This document shows positions 1 to 9,494 of a stretch of DNA of 64,000 bases, in pieces. The stretch is from Rebecca billardiae RCC1528. Lineage: Eukaryota; Haptophyta. Below the pieces are notes generated by a model. The model had not been told where the DNA came from. It saw only the letters and a list, made by a program, of their open reading frames with translations, and did not search any database. The stretch is from the NCBI GenBank assembly GCA_965240325.2, contig OZ251249.1, positions 1,025,460 to 1,089,459 of the forward strand, read 5' to 3'. The stretch's first letter is position 1; each line of letters opens with the position of its first letter. The translations under genes were made by a program, and so were the position numbers.

Positions 1-1630
1 CACAGGAGCACGCACTGATGCGTATGGAACCATCCCATCACGATCGCCCCGACCTGGCGCGCCCTATCTGGCCCGTCAGGCTGCCCGCGCCGCCGCCGCC
101 GCGCCACGCCGCCGCCACAGGCGCCGCCGCATCGCGGGCACGTGGGTAAGTCTGTATTCAACAAATACAGAATTTCCGGTGCGGCCCTCTTTTGGGCGGC
201 AAGGTCGATCTGGTCGACACCTGCCGCGCGGCATGGGCCACGGCGCGGCGAGGTGGCGGCTGGCGCACCGCGGCGCGGGCGGGATGGCTCGAGGACACCA
301 CCGCCCCGCCTCCCACGCCGCGCCGAGCGCGTGCGCCGTGCTCTCGTCGCGTACCGAATTTCCTGCGGCGAGCGACGCCACACAGCGCGACCATGCCATC
401 GCGCGACGAGGTGCGTTCAGCTCAGCGATTTGTCGTATTTGTTGAATACATGCGGGTACGAATCGGACGCACGACGCCCTCGACGCACACGTCGAGAGCC
501 ACGCGCGCGGCGTGGACTGGCACGCGACGCGGAGATGGCGGGCGCGGTGCCGCGGGCGCGCGACTGGTCTAGAACAGCACAATGAAGCGTGGGACGGCGC
601 CGCGCGCGTGGGCTCGCTGCCGTCTCCTCGCAGTCGAATATTTCTGTGCACCCTCCTACCAGGTCAGTCGACCGACTTGCACGCGGCATGCGAGCACTGC
701 GTGCGGGGAGGAGTGTGACATGGCAGGCTGTGGCGAGGTGGATGGCCGTGCAGGAGTATGCTAGGAAGGGCCGCTCCCGCGCTCGCGCGGTGCCTCGCGC
801 ACGCCTCGTCGAGGACGAGCGTGTTTGAATGGCTCCGGGGAGGCCTGAGACTTCGCTTGTTCACAGCAGCGCGCGACAGGTGCACACAACGAAGGTGACG
901 ACCAGGCACTCCGGCGAGGGCGGCTGTGCTGGCAGCAGACTGCATTCGGAGTAAGATGCGCCATCTTACGCGCCGCTTCGCCTCGCTGCATCGCCGCACT
1001 GAGCAGCAGGGCTCCACGCTCACGAATGGCTCACCACGAGCTACGTGACCGGCCAGCCGCGTGCAACCCGGCGAGGCAGAGAGGGGCGGAGGGATGGGGA
1101 GGCTGGGTGGGATGTTGCAGTCCCATGCCCGGGGCACTCGCCAGGCGCCTGCGCGACCACCGTAGCGTCGTCTGTGCGCTCGTGCGGCCCGCGCGAGAAT
1201 TTCCCCGAAAATCGGCTCGTGTCGGACGCCTCGGACGGGTTACGGTAACGATAATCCCGTTTTTGTTCACTGTGATATATGTATTATATATATTGCTGAT
1301 GACGACGCGATGTATATATATATATAGCATCGTCGCCGCCATCGTCGTCATCGATCGTCAGCAGCGCGGCAGCAGGCTACCGAGTACCGCCGTACGTCAG
1401 TGACCCATGGCGCGCCGCCGGATCCGCGCGGGCCGCGCGGGTCGGCCCCGAGCCGCGACTACCGCGATACATGGTCGCGGCCGAAGCATCTCGTCGCCGC
1501 GCGGGCGGCAGCGCGCGGGGGGAGCACGCCCACGCAATGGCGCGCCGCCGCGCGCCGCCGCACACCGACCGCGCTCGGACCGGCAGCGGCCAGGCTGATG
1601 GCGCCCGGCCGGACCCGCGGCGACCCGTCG
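1..1630. other. intergenic, no gene recognised
   Basis: I see no convincing coding region here: the long frames are compositionally biased Arg/Ala/Pro shadows without domains. It contains a 14-bp inverted repeat (154-167 against 436-449, GTATTCAACAAATA and its complement) and a TA-rich stretch around 1262-1326 that includes a (TA)n run. Confidence 0.5.
154..449. repeat. short element bounded by 14-bp inverted repeats
   Basis: GTATTCAACAAATA at 154-167 is perfectly complementary to TATTTGTTGAATAC at 436-449. The 296-bp enclosed segment has no recognisable gene. The bases outside the arms do not form an obvious target duplication, so a transposon origin is only a guess. Confidence 0.35.
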
Positions 1631-2797
1631 TCAGCCGCCGCCCGGTCCCGGCCGCACGCGCCGCGCGGCGGCGGTGCGGTCGTCGGCGGGGCGCGTCGGC
1701 GGCGCGGACAGGGCGCAGCTGCGCGTGTGGGGCGCGCGCCGCGCCCACGCGCCCCACACGCGCCACAGCGTGGAGCAGCGCGCGCGCCAGAACTTGGCGT
1801 GCGCGCCCACCGTGTCCGCGCCGCGGCCGAGCACGCGCCGCCGCGCCGCGTCGCGCGGGTGCGCGGCGGCCCACGCCGGGTCGGTGTCGCGGTCGATCTC
1901 GGTGTTGCGCCGGCTCCAGCGCGGCTCGAGCCCCTGCACGCCCGTGAGCACCCGCTCGAGGCAGCCGTTCTCCGAGCGCGCGTGGAAGCGCGCGCCGCTC
2001 GAGCCGTTGGCGCAGCCGCGCCAGCCGCGCAGCAGCGGGCCGAGCGCCGACGCGTCGGGCGTCGCCACCCAGAAGCCCGCGTTGAAGCGGTGGCGCGCGT
2101 GCGCGGGCGGCGGCTCGGCCGTCGGCGGCGGCCCCACCGCGCAGAACCCCGCGCGGCACGCCTCGAACACGCCGTCCGGGCTGGCCACGAACAGATGGTC
2201 CGCGTCCACAAACGCAACCTTGCGGAACGCGCGCCCCATCTGCCACACGTGCGCCTTGGCGAAGTGGTAGTGCTCGGGCGCGGCGCCGAAGCCGGGGACG
2301 GCGCACAGCGCGACGCTGCGCGCCGCCGCCCACGCCGCCGCGGCGGCCAGCGCGCGCGCGTGCGTCGCGAACAGCGCGTCGTGCACGAGCAGCGTGACGC
2401 CGTGCCGCGCGCCCGCGCCCTGCAGCGTGGCGATCGCGTGCTTCGTCGCGTCGAGGTAGAGCGTGGGCGCCTCGGCGCAGCTCGGGTCGGTGCGCACGCG
2501 CAGGCCGGGCGCGTCGGCGCCCGCGCGCCGCTCGCGGCACAGCGCGGAGAGCAGGAAGACGTACTGGTACGGGTCCGGCTCGGGCGCGCGCGAGAAGCAG
2601 CGCGCGCGCGGCGCGGCGGGCGCGCACGCGCGCTCGGTGATGGCGCCGAGCGGGCTGGCCGAGGCGTTGCAGAGCGGGCGGCCGTGCACGTCGCGGTGGA
2701 GCGCCGCCGGGCCCGCGCCGCGCACCCGCGCGCGCCGCGCGCCTAGGCACGCGAGCGCGGCGGCGAGCGCGAGCCGCCATCGTGCGCTCGCCGCCAT
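1631..2797 (-). CDS. GT8-like (glycogenin-type) glycosyltransferase
   Basis: Predicted 388-residue single-exon protein. It probably transfers a sugar from a nucleotide-sugar donor in the secretory pathway. Residues 8-20 form a hydrophobic N-terminal segment that fits a signal anchor or signal peptide. The metal-binding DxD motif lies in FVDADHLF (DAD at 198-200). It is followed by FNAGFWV (238-244) and by GAHAKFW (331-337), which sits where glycogenin relatives have their H-x-x-x-K-P-W element. That order is the GT8/nucleotide-diphospho-sugar transferase pattern. The start is the ATG complementary to 2795-2797. Forty-seven bases upstream lies the motif shared with two other minus-strand genes. 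The C-terminal 40 residues are low-complexity and the stop could be affected by an unseen intron. Acceptor and donor sugar cannot be told from sequence; the protein could act on glycans rather than glycogen. Confidence 0.75.
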   Translation of the reverse strand: MAASARWRLALAAALACLGARRARVRGAGPAALHRDVHGRPLCNASASPLGAITERACAPAAPRARCFSRAPEPDPYQYVFLLSALCRERRAGADAPGLRVRTDPSCAEAPTLYLDATKHAIATLQGAGARHGVTLLVHDALFATHARALAAAAAWAAARSVALCAVPGFGAAPEHYHFAKAHVWQMGRAFRKVAFVDADHLFVASPDGVFEACRAGFCAVGPPPTAEPPPAHARHRFNAGFWVATPDASALGPLLRGWRGCANGSSGARFHARSENGCLERVLTGVQGLEPRWSRRNTEIDRDTDPAWAAAHPRDAARRRVLGRGADTVGAHAKFWRARCSTLWRVWGAWARRAPHTRSCALSAPPTRPADDRTAAARRVRPGPGGG

Positions 2798-2843
2798 CTG
2801 ACCCGGCGTTCAACGTGGTCGTCAGGTGCGCGACGGCCTTGCT

Positions 2844-2890
2844 CTCGCCTGCCTGAGCTGCGTGCGTCTCTGATTCCGAGTCAACTGTAC
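2844..2890 (-). promoter_or_regulatory. shared upstream motif, copy 1
   Basis: Read on the minus strand this begins GTACAGTTGACTC and continues through AGAGACGCACGCAGCTCAGG to CAGGCGAG, ending 47 bp before the GT8-like start codon. Near-identical blocks precede the PSS-like gene (18576-18620) and the RCC1/F-box gene (38759-38811), always in the same orientation relative to the gene. It could be a promoter element or a conserved 5'UTR segment. Confidence 0.5.
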
Positions 2891-3584
2891 CTCGTCGGCT
2901 GTCCGCCATGGCGCCGACGACCAAGCGCCTGCTCACCGGGCGCCGTGACGACGGCCGTCGGCCTCACAGCCCTCCTCCTCGCCGCCGTCGCGCTCCGCGC
3001 CCGCGCCCTCGCCCTCGCCGTGCCCCAGCAATGGGCGACAGCCTGACTTGCTATGCGCTTGTTGAAAAAGTATGGCATGCGCTCGGCGACAGGCCTTGCA
3101 CGCGCGCCAGGCGGGTTCAGCTGCATGCGCTCCCGCGCGCCCGCGGCCGCGGACTCTGCGCGTCGCCGGTCGAAGACGACGAACGCACGGCGGCCGGCAC
3201 TCCGGCCGTGACATTTGTGCGGTGTACGACTGTACGGGCCGATCCCGCTCGAAATCCCGTCATCCGCCGATCGAATTCGCCAGGCGGCGGGATGGGATTT
3301 GGTCGTCGTCGTCGTCGGCTCCGATCGAGATCTCGCTCAATCTGCCTAACAGTCGGGGCTTAGAAGATGCGCGCATCTTTGGTGCCTGGTACCAGAAAGT
3401 TACCCGCTTCGTCGGCCGTCGCCAAAGTTCGTGCCCTTCTCAAATCTTGCCCCGGCCGCGCCAACGAATAACAAGTCGAGACGAGACGGCGGCTTGCCGG
3501 TGCTTTGCACACAGCTGCTCGCGGCGGCCGTGCTGCTGCTGGCTGCTTGGGTGGCCACGCCCGGCGGGGGGCGCAGCGCACGGC
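2891..3584. other. intergenic between divergent genes
   Basis: This spacer separates the divergent GT8-like and propeller-channel genes. The channel frame stays open upstream of the chosen start back to an ATG at 3072. The added residues are Arg/Pro-biased with no domain, so I treat the stretch as 5' flank. Confidence 0.4.
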
Positions 3585-6500
3585 ATGCGCAGCAGCGTCT
3601 CGGGCTCCGCGGCGGGCGGCTCGCGCGCACGCGCGGGTTCCGCCTCGGACGCGCGCCGCCCGATGGTGGCCTACCCGTCCTACACGCCGAGCGACCGCCG
3701 GCCGGCGGAGCTGCAGCCGCCCTCGCGGCGCATGCCGTCGCACGACTACATGATGCGCTACTTCCGAGGAGGGTCGGCGCGCGCGGGGGAGGACGACGGG
3801 AGCGAGGACGAGGACGGGGACGACGATGACGACGACTACGACAGCGGCGAGGAGGGCGGAGAGGAGTCCGACCCGAGCTCCGACGACGCGCCGCCCGCCG
3901 GCACGCCGCGCCGCGTCCGCTCGCCGCCGTTCGGCACGCGCGCCGGCACGCGCGCCGGCACGCGGCGCGCCTCGCGGAAGGAGGAGGACGCGGCGGAGGA
4001 GGAGGAGCGGCACCGGCTGCGCGCCAACCACCGCGAGCCCGAGCCGCGCGGCCGCGTGGCGAGTGGCGCGGGCAGCGCGCGCACAGCCAGCACCCGCACC
4101 TCTGGCGGCAGCGGCGGCGCCGGCGCGTCGCCGCCGCTCGCGGACCGGCGGGTGAGCCCGCAGATCAACGTGTCCGCGCCCACGCCCGAGCTGACCTCGA
4201 GGCTCGGCCGGCAGCGCGCCACCGCCGCGGGCGCCGCGCCGCCGCCGGGCGCGCTCGGCGCGCGGCGCGGCTCTCCGCTGTGGCCGGGCGCGCCGGGGCC
4301 CAGCTCAGCGCCCACCCAGCCAGGGCGCACCCAGCCCAACCAGACCGGCGGCGGCGGCGGCGGCGGCGGCGGCGCGAGGCTGAACGGCGCGCCGCCGCGC
4401 ATGTGCATGCCCGCGCTCACCGTCTCGACGGAGGACCAGCTCTCGCCGCTGCCCACGCCGCCGCGCGCGGGCAGCGGGCACTCGGCCGGCTCCTCAGGCG
4501 GCGCGGGCAGCGGGCGCGCCTCGCCCGCGTGCGGCCCCAGCAGTGGGCGCGGCTCGCCGCCGCAGGCGCTGATGGGCGTGCCGATGCCGACGGGCTCGCG
4601 CAACCGCGCGCACTCGGTGGTCGCGCCGCTCGCCTCGCCCCTGCCGCCGCCGGGCTGCTCGCGCAGCCCCGCCGCGGGCAGCAGCGGCGCGGGCGGCTCC
4701 TCCTCCGCCAACTCGTCGCGCCGCGGCTCGGTGCTGCCGGGCGCGGTGGCGCGCGCCGTCTCGCCCGGCGGCGGCTCGTTCAAGGGCGGCGCGCCGCACG
4801 CCGAGCGCGCGCGGCCGGCGGCGGGGCACCCGTCGTCGGGCGAGGTGGACGTGGGCGCGATGTACCGCCGCTCGCTCCTCTCGCACGAGGAGTCGTGCGC
4901 CGCGCGCCGCGCGCAGTCGGCGCGGCTGGCGCTGCCGCGCGAGTACGAGCGCTCGGCCAACGTGAACGCGATCGCGCTCTCGGCCGACGGCTCGCGGCTG
5001 GTGGCGGGCGGCGCGGACCGGTGCTGCGCGGTGTACGACGCGCTGAGCGGCAAGCTGCTGCTCGAGCTGGCGCGCGACGAGGCCGTCGACGCGGTCGACC
5101 TCGCCGCCGACGCGTCGCTGCTCGTGCTCGGCGGGCGCGACCGGCGCGCCGCCGTGTACGCGCTCGCCGACGGCGGCGCGCGCGGCTCGTCGCTGCTGTG
5201 CGAGGTCGAGCGCGAGGGGCTGGTGTGGGCGGTGGCGCTCGCGCCGGACACGTCGACGTTCGCGGTGGGCGGGCGGGACCACGCGGCGGCGGTGTACGAC
5301 GCGCGCTCGGGCGCGCTCCTCTTCGAGGCGCGGCGCGGCAACATGGTGACCTCGGTCGCCTACTCGCCCGACGGCGCGCGGCTCGCGGTGGGCGGGTACG
5401 ACAAGTGCGTGTGCGTGGTCGACGCGCTGAGCGGCAACCACGTCTTCACGATCGCGCGCGCCGAGACGGTGATGAACGTGGCGTTCCACCCGGACGGGCT
5501 GACGCTCGCCGCGGTGGGGCGCGACCACAAGGTGGCCATCATGGACGCGATCACGGGCGCGCACCTCTTCCAGATGGAGCGCAAGGGCACGGTGTACGGC
5601 CTCGCGTACAGCGCGGACGGCACCTCGCTCGCGGTCGGCGGGCGCGCGGCGATCGCGGCCGTGTTCGACGCGCAGACGGGCGAGCTGCTGGGCGAGATGG
5701 CGCGGCCGTCGGTGATCGCGTCGATGGCGTTCTCGGCGGACGGCTCGCGCCTCGCCGTCGCGGGCCACGGGCGCAAGTTTGCGGTGCTCGACACCACCAC
5801 CACCGGCCGGCTCTCCGAGGTCGATCAGGCGGGGCGCACGTGGTCGGTCGCCGCCACCGCGGACGTGTCGAGGCTCGCGGTGGGCGGCGTCGACCGCAAG
5901 GCGGAGGTGTACGACGTGGCGTCGGGCGAGGTGCTCTTCGAGCTGCGCCGCGCGGACGTGGTCACCGCCATCGCCTTCTCCGACGACGCGTCGCAGCTCG
6001 CCGTCGCCGGGCACGACAACTGCGTCGCCGTCTACTCGGCGCGCACCGGGCTGCTCGAGTTCGAGGCGGTGCGCGGGGGGCACGTCTGGGCGGTGGCGTT
6101 TGCGCGCGACGGCGGGCGGCTCGCGGCGGGCGGCGTGGACAACCGCGCGGCGGTGCTCGACGCGTCGTCGGGCGAGCTGCTGCTCGAGATCGAGCGGCCG
6201 GACGCGGTGCGCGCGCTCGCGTGGTCCGCGGACGGCGCGCACCTCGCGCTCGGCGGCTTCGACAAGACGGCCTCGGTGTACGACGCGGCGTCGGGGCTGC
6301 CGCTGTTCGAGGTGCGGCGCGGCGACGTGGTGCTCTCCGTCTGCTTCGCGGCGCACGGCGGCGCGCTCGCGATCGGCGGGGACGACCACTCGGCGGCGGT
6401 GCTGGCGATGCCCACCGGGCGCGTGCTGTACGAGGTGCGCCGCGCCGAGGCGCTCCGCTCCGTCGCCTTCTCGCACGACGGCGCCAAGCTCGCGATCGGC

Positions 6501-9494
6501 GGCGAGGACAAGACGTGCGCGGTCGTGGACGCGCGCACGGGCGCGCCGCGCTACGCGGTCACGCGCGCCGAGACGGTGATCGCCGTCGTCTTCTCGGCGG
6601 ACGACACGCGGCTGGTGCTCGGGCTGCGCGAGAAGGAGATCCAGGCGGCCGTGCTGAACGCGGCCACGGGCGAGCTGCTGTTTGAGGTCTCAAGGCTGCC
6701 GTGGGTCGTCGACCTCGCGTTCGCGACGCCGGGCGCGCCGCGGCCGCTCGCGCGCCGGCGCGAGCAGATGGGGCCCGTGTTCGACGCGGCGTCGGGCGGG
6801 CTGCTGCTCGAGGCGGTGCGGCGCACGGACGACGAGGTGCTGATGGCCGCCTTCTCCGCCGACGGCGCGTGCCTCGCCGTGCACGAGACGCACACCAAGG
6901 CGCGCAAGCCCGGCTCGGGCGCGGCGCTGCTCGCGCGCTCGGTCGGGCCGGCGGGCTCGCGCCGGCTCGACCTGACGCGGCAGGCGTCGCGGCAGGACCT
7001 GTGGCGCCACGTGTCGCGGATGATGCTCGGGCCGCAGCCGGGCGGCGCGGCCGCGGCGTCGGCGCTCGCGGCGGACACCAACCCGCGCAACGTGCACGCC
7101 GTCTCCTTCCACCTCGCGCGCATGGCCGGCACGGTCGACGCCGCGTCGATGCACACGCTCGCGGAGTCGCTCGTCGTGCGCGGCTGGCACGCGCTGCTCG
7201 AGCGCATCGTCGGGCACGACCCGCAGTCCTCGTGGCTCGCGGTGGACGAGGGCGCGTTCGAGCTCGCGCTCCGCCTCTTCGACACGCGCGCGCTCGCGCT
7301 GCTCTTTGACGCGGCGCTGCACCCCAACGCGCCGCGCCGCGTGCAGACGCGGCTCGCCGCCTCGCGCGCGCTGCTCGCGCTGCTGCGCACGGGCGGGCAC
7401 GGCTCGCTCGCCGGCCGCGTGATCGCGTGCTGCGGCTGGCAGCGCGTGGGCGAGACGCTGCGCGCGAACGGGCAGACGTCCGACGTGCTCCGCCGCCCGC
7501 TCGGCCGCATGTCCAACTCGGCCTCGCCCTTTGTCGTGTGGAGGCCCAACGTCGCGTCGCTGCCCGACGGCGCGCCCGCGGTCGCGCAGCTGATCCCGCT
7601 GCCGTGCCTCGGCTGCGCGCCGATGCTGCGCGCGCTGCTGCTGCACGGCGCGGGCGAGGACGGGCTGTGGGGCTGCGAGGCGCTCGGCTCGGTGCTCGAC
7701 GCGCTGTGGTCGCAGCACTTCATGAAGTTCCACTGGCTCACGTGCGCGCTGCTCTGCGTCGAGGTCGGCTGCTTCTGCGGCCTCTGCCTCGCGTACGCGC
7801 ACGCGGCGCAGATGGCGTCGGAGGAGGACGCGCACACGATCGCGCCCGCGGCCGCGCTCGCCGCCGCGGCGCACGGCGGGCTGGAGGCGTGGCTCTTCGG
7901 CCTCGCGCTCTTCTTCTCGGCGATCGAGGTGCGCCAGCTCACGCGCTCGCGCCGCTGGGGCCGCGCGCCGCGCAACGCCGACCTCGCCGCCGCGTCCGAG
8001 TTTGCGCCCGCGCTCGCGGCGATCGGCGCGCGCCACTCGCGCGCGCTGGCGGGCGCCGCGCGGCTCGGCTCGCGGCTCGTCTCGTGGGACGTGCTCGACT
8101 GGCTGGCGCAGCTCTCGGTGCTCTTCTCGCTCGGCTGCGCGCGCGCGCTCCCCGCCGACTCGGCCGTGATCGTGCACGCCATGACCGCCACCGCGCTCTG
8201 CCTGCTCGGCAAGACGGTGAACGCGGCGCGCGGCTTCCGCGTGCTCGCGCACCCGGTCGAGATCCTGCTGCAGTCGACGGTCGACATGCTGCCGCTGCTC
8301 TTCATCTGCCTGGCGCTCGTCTTCTTCTTCGCGCTGGGCATGCTGCTCCAGTTCTCGCCCGCGCGGCGCTCGGGCGAGCCGATGGCCGAGACCGCCGCGC
8401 AGCTCTCCGACCCGCACTGGTTCCTGCTCGGAGCGTTTGACGTCTCGATGCTGGGCGAGTGGGGGCCGGACGAGCTGAGCGCGTTTGGGCAGGCGGCGAG
8501 CGCGCCCGTCACGGCGCTGCTCTTCGTGCTGCTCGTGGTCATCGTGACGATCATCGCGCTGAACACGCTGATCGCGCTGCTCGCCGACACGTTCGAGCGC
8601 GTGCAGGACCGCTCGCGCGCCACGCGCACGCGCCAGCTCTCCGGCATGATCGTCGAGTGGAACGACATCCTGCCCGCGGCGATGGTGGCGGCGATCGAGG
8701 AGGCGAGCGTGTGGACGCACCGGCTGATGCCCGAGTCGATGCTGGCGGAGGACGGGCTCGGCGCGTCGGCGGAGGGGTGGCAGGGGCGCACCGCGCGGCT
8801 GGTCGGCGCGCTGCGCACCTCGCTCGAGCACGAGCTGCAGCACATGCGCGCCGGCCTCGAGGCCTCGCACGAGCAGACGCTCAAGGCGGAGCTCGAGCGC
8901 TCGCGCAAGGCGATGGCGGCCGAGCTCGAGCGCGCGCTGGACAAGCACGCCGCGCGCCGCGAGAAGGGCGGCGGCGGCGGCGGCTCGCCCACGGCGGGCG
9001 CGCGCGACCCGGAGCGCTCGGCCGCGCCCACGCCGCACGCCGCGCACGCGCGCTCGCGCGCCTCCGCCAGCCCGCGCGCCGGCCGCAGCCGCAAGGCCTC
9101 GCGCGCCGGCAGCCGCGCGCCCTCGGGCCGCGGCTCGCCCAACCGCGCGGGCTCGCCGCCGCACACGCCGAGGCGCGCGTCCGTGCACGCCGTCAGCACG
9201 GCCGCCGCGCTGCCGCCGCCCGTGCTCGGCGCGGCGGGCGCGGCGCCGCCGGGCGGCGCCGCCGCCGGCGCGCCGCCCCGCCGCGCGACGCTCGAGATGC
9301 CCGTCGTCGACTCGAAGGGGCGCGTGCTGCCGAGCGGCGCGGCGGCGGCGGGCGCGGGGGCGGCGGCGGCGGCCGCGCCGCCGCCGCCGCCCGCGCCCGT
9401 CGGCGGGCTGATGCTGACGAGCCAGCAGCACGGCCCGGCGCAGCCGCAGCAGCCGCGGCTGCCGCACTCGCAGCGGGAGAGCGCGGGCGCCTGA
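3585..9494 (+). CDS. double beta-propeller / TRP-like cation channel fusion
   Basis: A single exon of about 1,969 residues from the ATG at 3585; the frame is open to 3072, so the start is uncertain. Order of parts: a disordered acidic and Ser/Pro-rich N-terminus; about 14 clear WD40-like blades (roughly residues 457-1055, ~41 residues each, typified by SADGSRLAVGG then VYDA.SGELLFE) plus one or two degenerate blades to ~1100; a helical linker; six hydrophobic segments (about 1378-1678) with a pore loop around FLLGAFDVSMLGEWGPDE and a last helix ending ALNTLIALLADTFERVQ; then a coiled coil (about 1742-1797) and a low-complexity tail. Fourteen blades fit two seven-bladed propellers. The S5-pore-S6 layout resembles TRP/polycystin channels. 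The blades mostly have V-Y-D or V-L-D where WD repeats have W-D. Likely a membrane cation channel with a cytosolic propeller sensor. Ligand and selectivity are unknown. Confidence 0.8.
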   Translation: MRSSVSGSAAGGSRARAGSASDARRPMVAYPSYTPSDRRPAELQPPSRRMPSHDYMMRYFRGGSARAGEDDGSEDEDGDDDDDDYDSGEEGGEESDPSSDDAPPAGTPRRVRSPPFGTRAGTRAGTRRASRKEEDAAEEEERHRLRANHREPEPRGRVASGAGSARTASTRTSGGSGGAGASPPLADRRVSPQINVSAPTPELTSRLGRQRATAAGAAPPPGALGARRGSPLWPGAPGPSSAPTQPGRTQPNQTGGGGGGGGGARLNGAPPRMCMPALTVSTEDQLSPLPTPPRAGSGHSAGSSGGAGSGRASPACGPSSGRGSPPQALMGVPMPTGSRNRAHSVVAPLASPLPPPGCSRSPAAGSSGAGGSSSANSSRRGSVLPGAVARAVSPGGGSFKGGAPHAERARPAAGHPSSGEVDVGAMYRRSLLSHEESCAARRAQSARLALPREYERSANVNAIALSADGSRLVAGGADRCCAVYDALSGKLLLELARDEAVDAVDLAADASLLVLGGRDRRAAVYALADGGARGSSLLCEVEREGLVWAVALAPDTSTFAVGGRDHAAAVYDARSGALLFEARRGNMVTSVAYSPDGARLAVGGYDKCVCVVDALSGNHVFTIARAETVMNVAFHPDGLTLAAVGRDHKVAIMDAITGAHLFQMERKGTVYGLAYSADGTSLAVGGRAAIAAVFDAQTGELLGEMARPSVIASMAFSADGSRLAVAGHGRKFAVLDTTTTGRLSEVDQAGRTWSVAATADVSRLAVGGVDRKAEVYDVASGEVLFELRRADVVTAIAFSDDASQLAVAGHDNCVAVYSARTGLLEFEAVRGGHVWAVAFARDGGRLAAGGVDNRAAVLDASSGELLLEIERPDAVRALAWSADGAHLALGGFDKTASVYDAASGLPLFEVRRGDVVLSVCFAAHGGALAIGGDDHSAAVLAMPTGRVLYEVRRAEALRSVAFSHDGAKLAIGGEDKTCAVVDARTGAPRYAVTRAETVIAVVFSADDTRLVLGLREKEIQAAVLNAATGELLFEVSRLPWVVDLAFATPGAPRPLARRREQMGPVFDAASGGLLLEAVRRTDDEVLMAAFSADGACLAVHETHTKARKPGSGAALLARSVGPAGSRRLDLTRQASRQDLWRHVSRMMLGPQPGGAAAASALAADTNPRNVHAVSFHLARMAGTVDAASMHTLAESLVVRGWHALLERIVGHDPQSSWLAVDEGAFELALRLFDTRALALLFDAALHPNAPRRVQTRLAASRALLALLRTGGHGSLAGRVIACCGWQRVGETLRANGQTSDVLRRPLGRMSNSASPFVVWRPNVASLPDGAPAVAQLIPLPCLGCAPMLRALLLHGAGEDGLWGCEALGSVLDALWSQHFMKFHWLTCALLCVEVGCFCGLCLAYAHAAQMASEEDAHTIAPAAALAAAAHGGLEAWLFGLALFFSAIEVRQLTRSRRWGRAPRNADLAAASEFAPALAAIGARHSRALAGAARLGSRLVSWDVLDWLAQLSVLFSLGCARALPADSAVIVHAMTATALCLLGKTVNAARGFRVLAHPVEILLQSTVDMLPLLFICLALVFFFALGMLLQFSPARRSGEPMAETAAQLSDPHWFLLGAFDVSMLGEWGPDELSAFGQAASAPVTALLFVLLVVIVTIIALNTLIALLADTFERVQDRSRATRTRQLSGMIVEWNDILPAAMVAAIEEASVWTHRLMPESMLAEDGLGASAEGWQGRTARLVGALRTSLEHELQHMRAGLEASHEQTLKAELERSRKAMAAELERALDKHAARREKGGGGGGSPTAGARDPERSAAPTPHAAHARSRASASPRAGRSRKASRAGSRAPSGRGSPNRAGSPPHTPRRASVHAVSTAAALPPPVLGAAGAAPPGGAAAGAPPRRATLEMPVVDSKGRVLPSGAAAAGAGAAAAAAPPPPPAPVGGLMLTSQQHGPAQPQQPRLPHSQRESAGA

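Noticed and set aside
3431-3829. Signal-peptide-like start (LLAAAVLLLAAWVATPGGG) upstream of the channel
   Set aside because: It lies in a different frame from the propeller and no splice pair joins it cleanly; a chance hydrophobic frame is more likely.
4494-6476. Minus-strand open frame of 660 codons opposite the WD40 repeats
   Set aside because: Its apparent repeats are the antisense image of the propeller blades.
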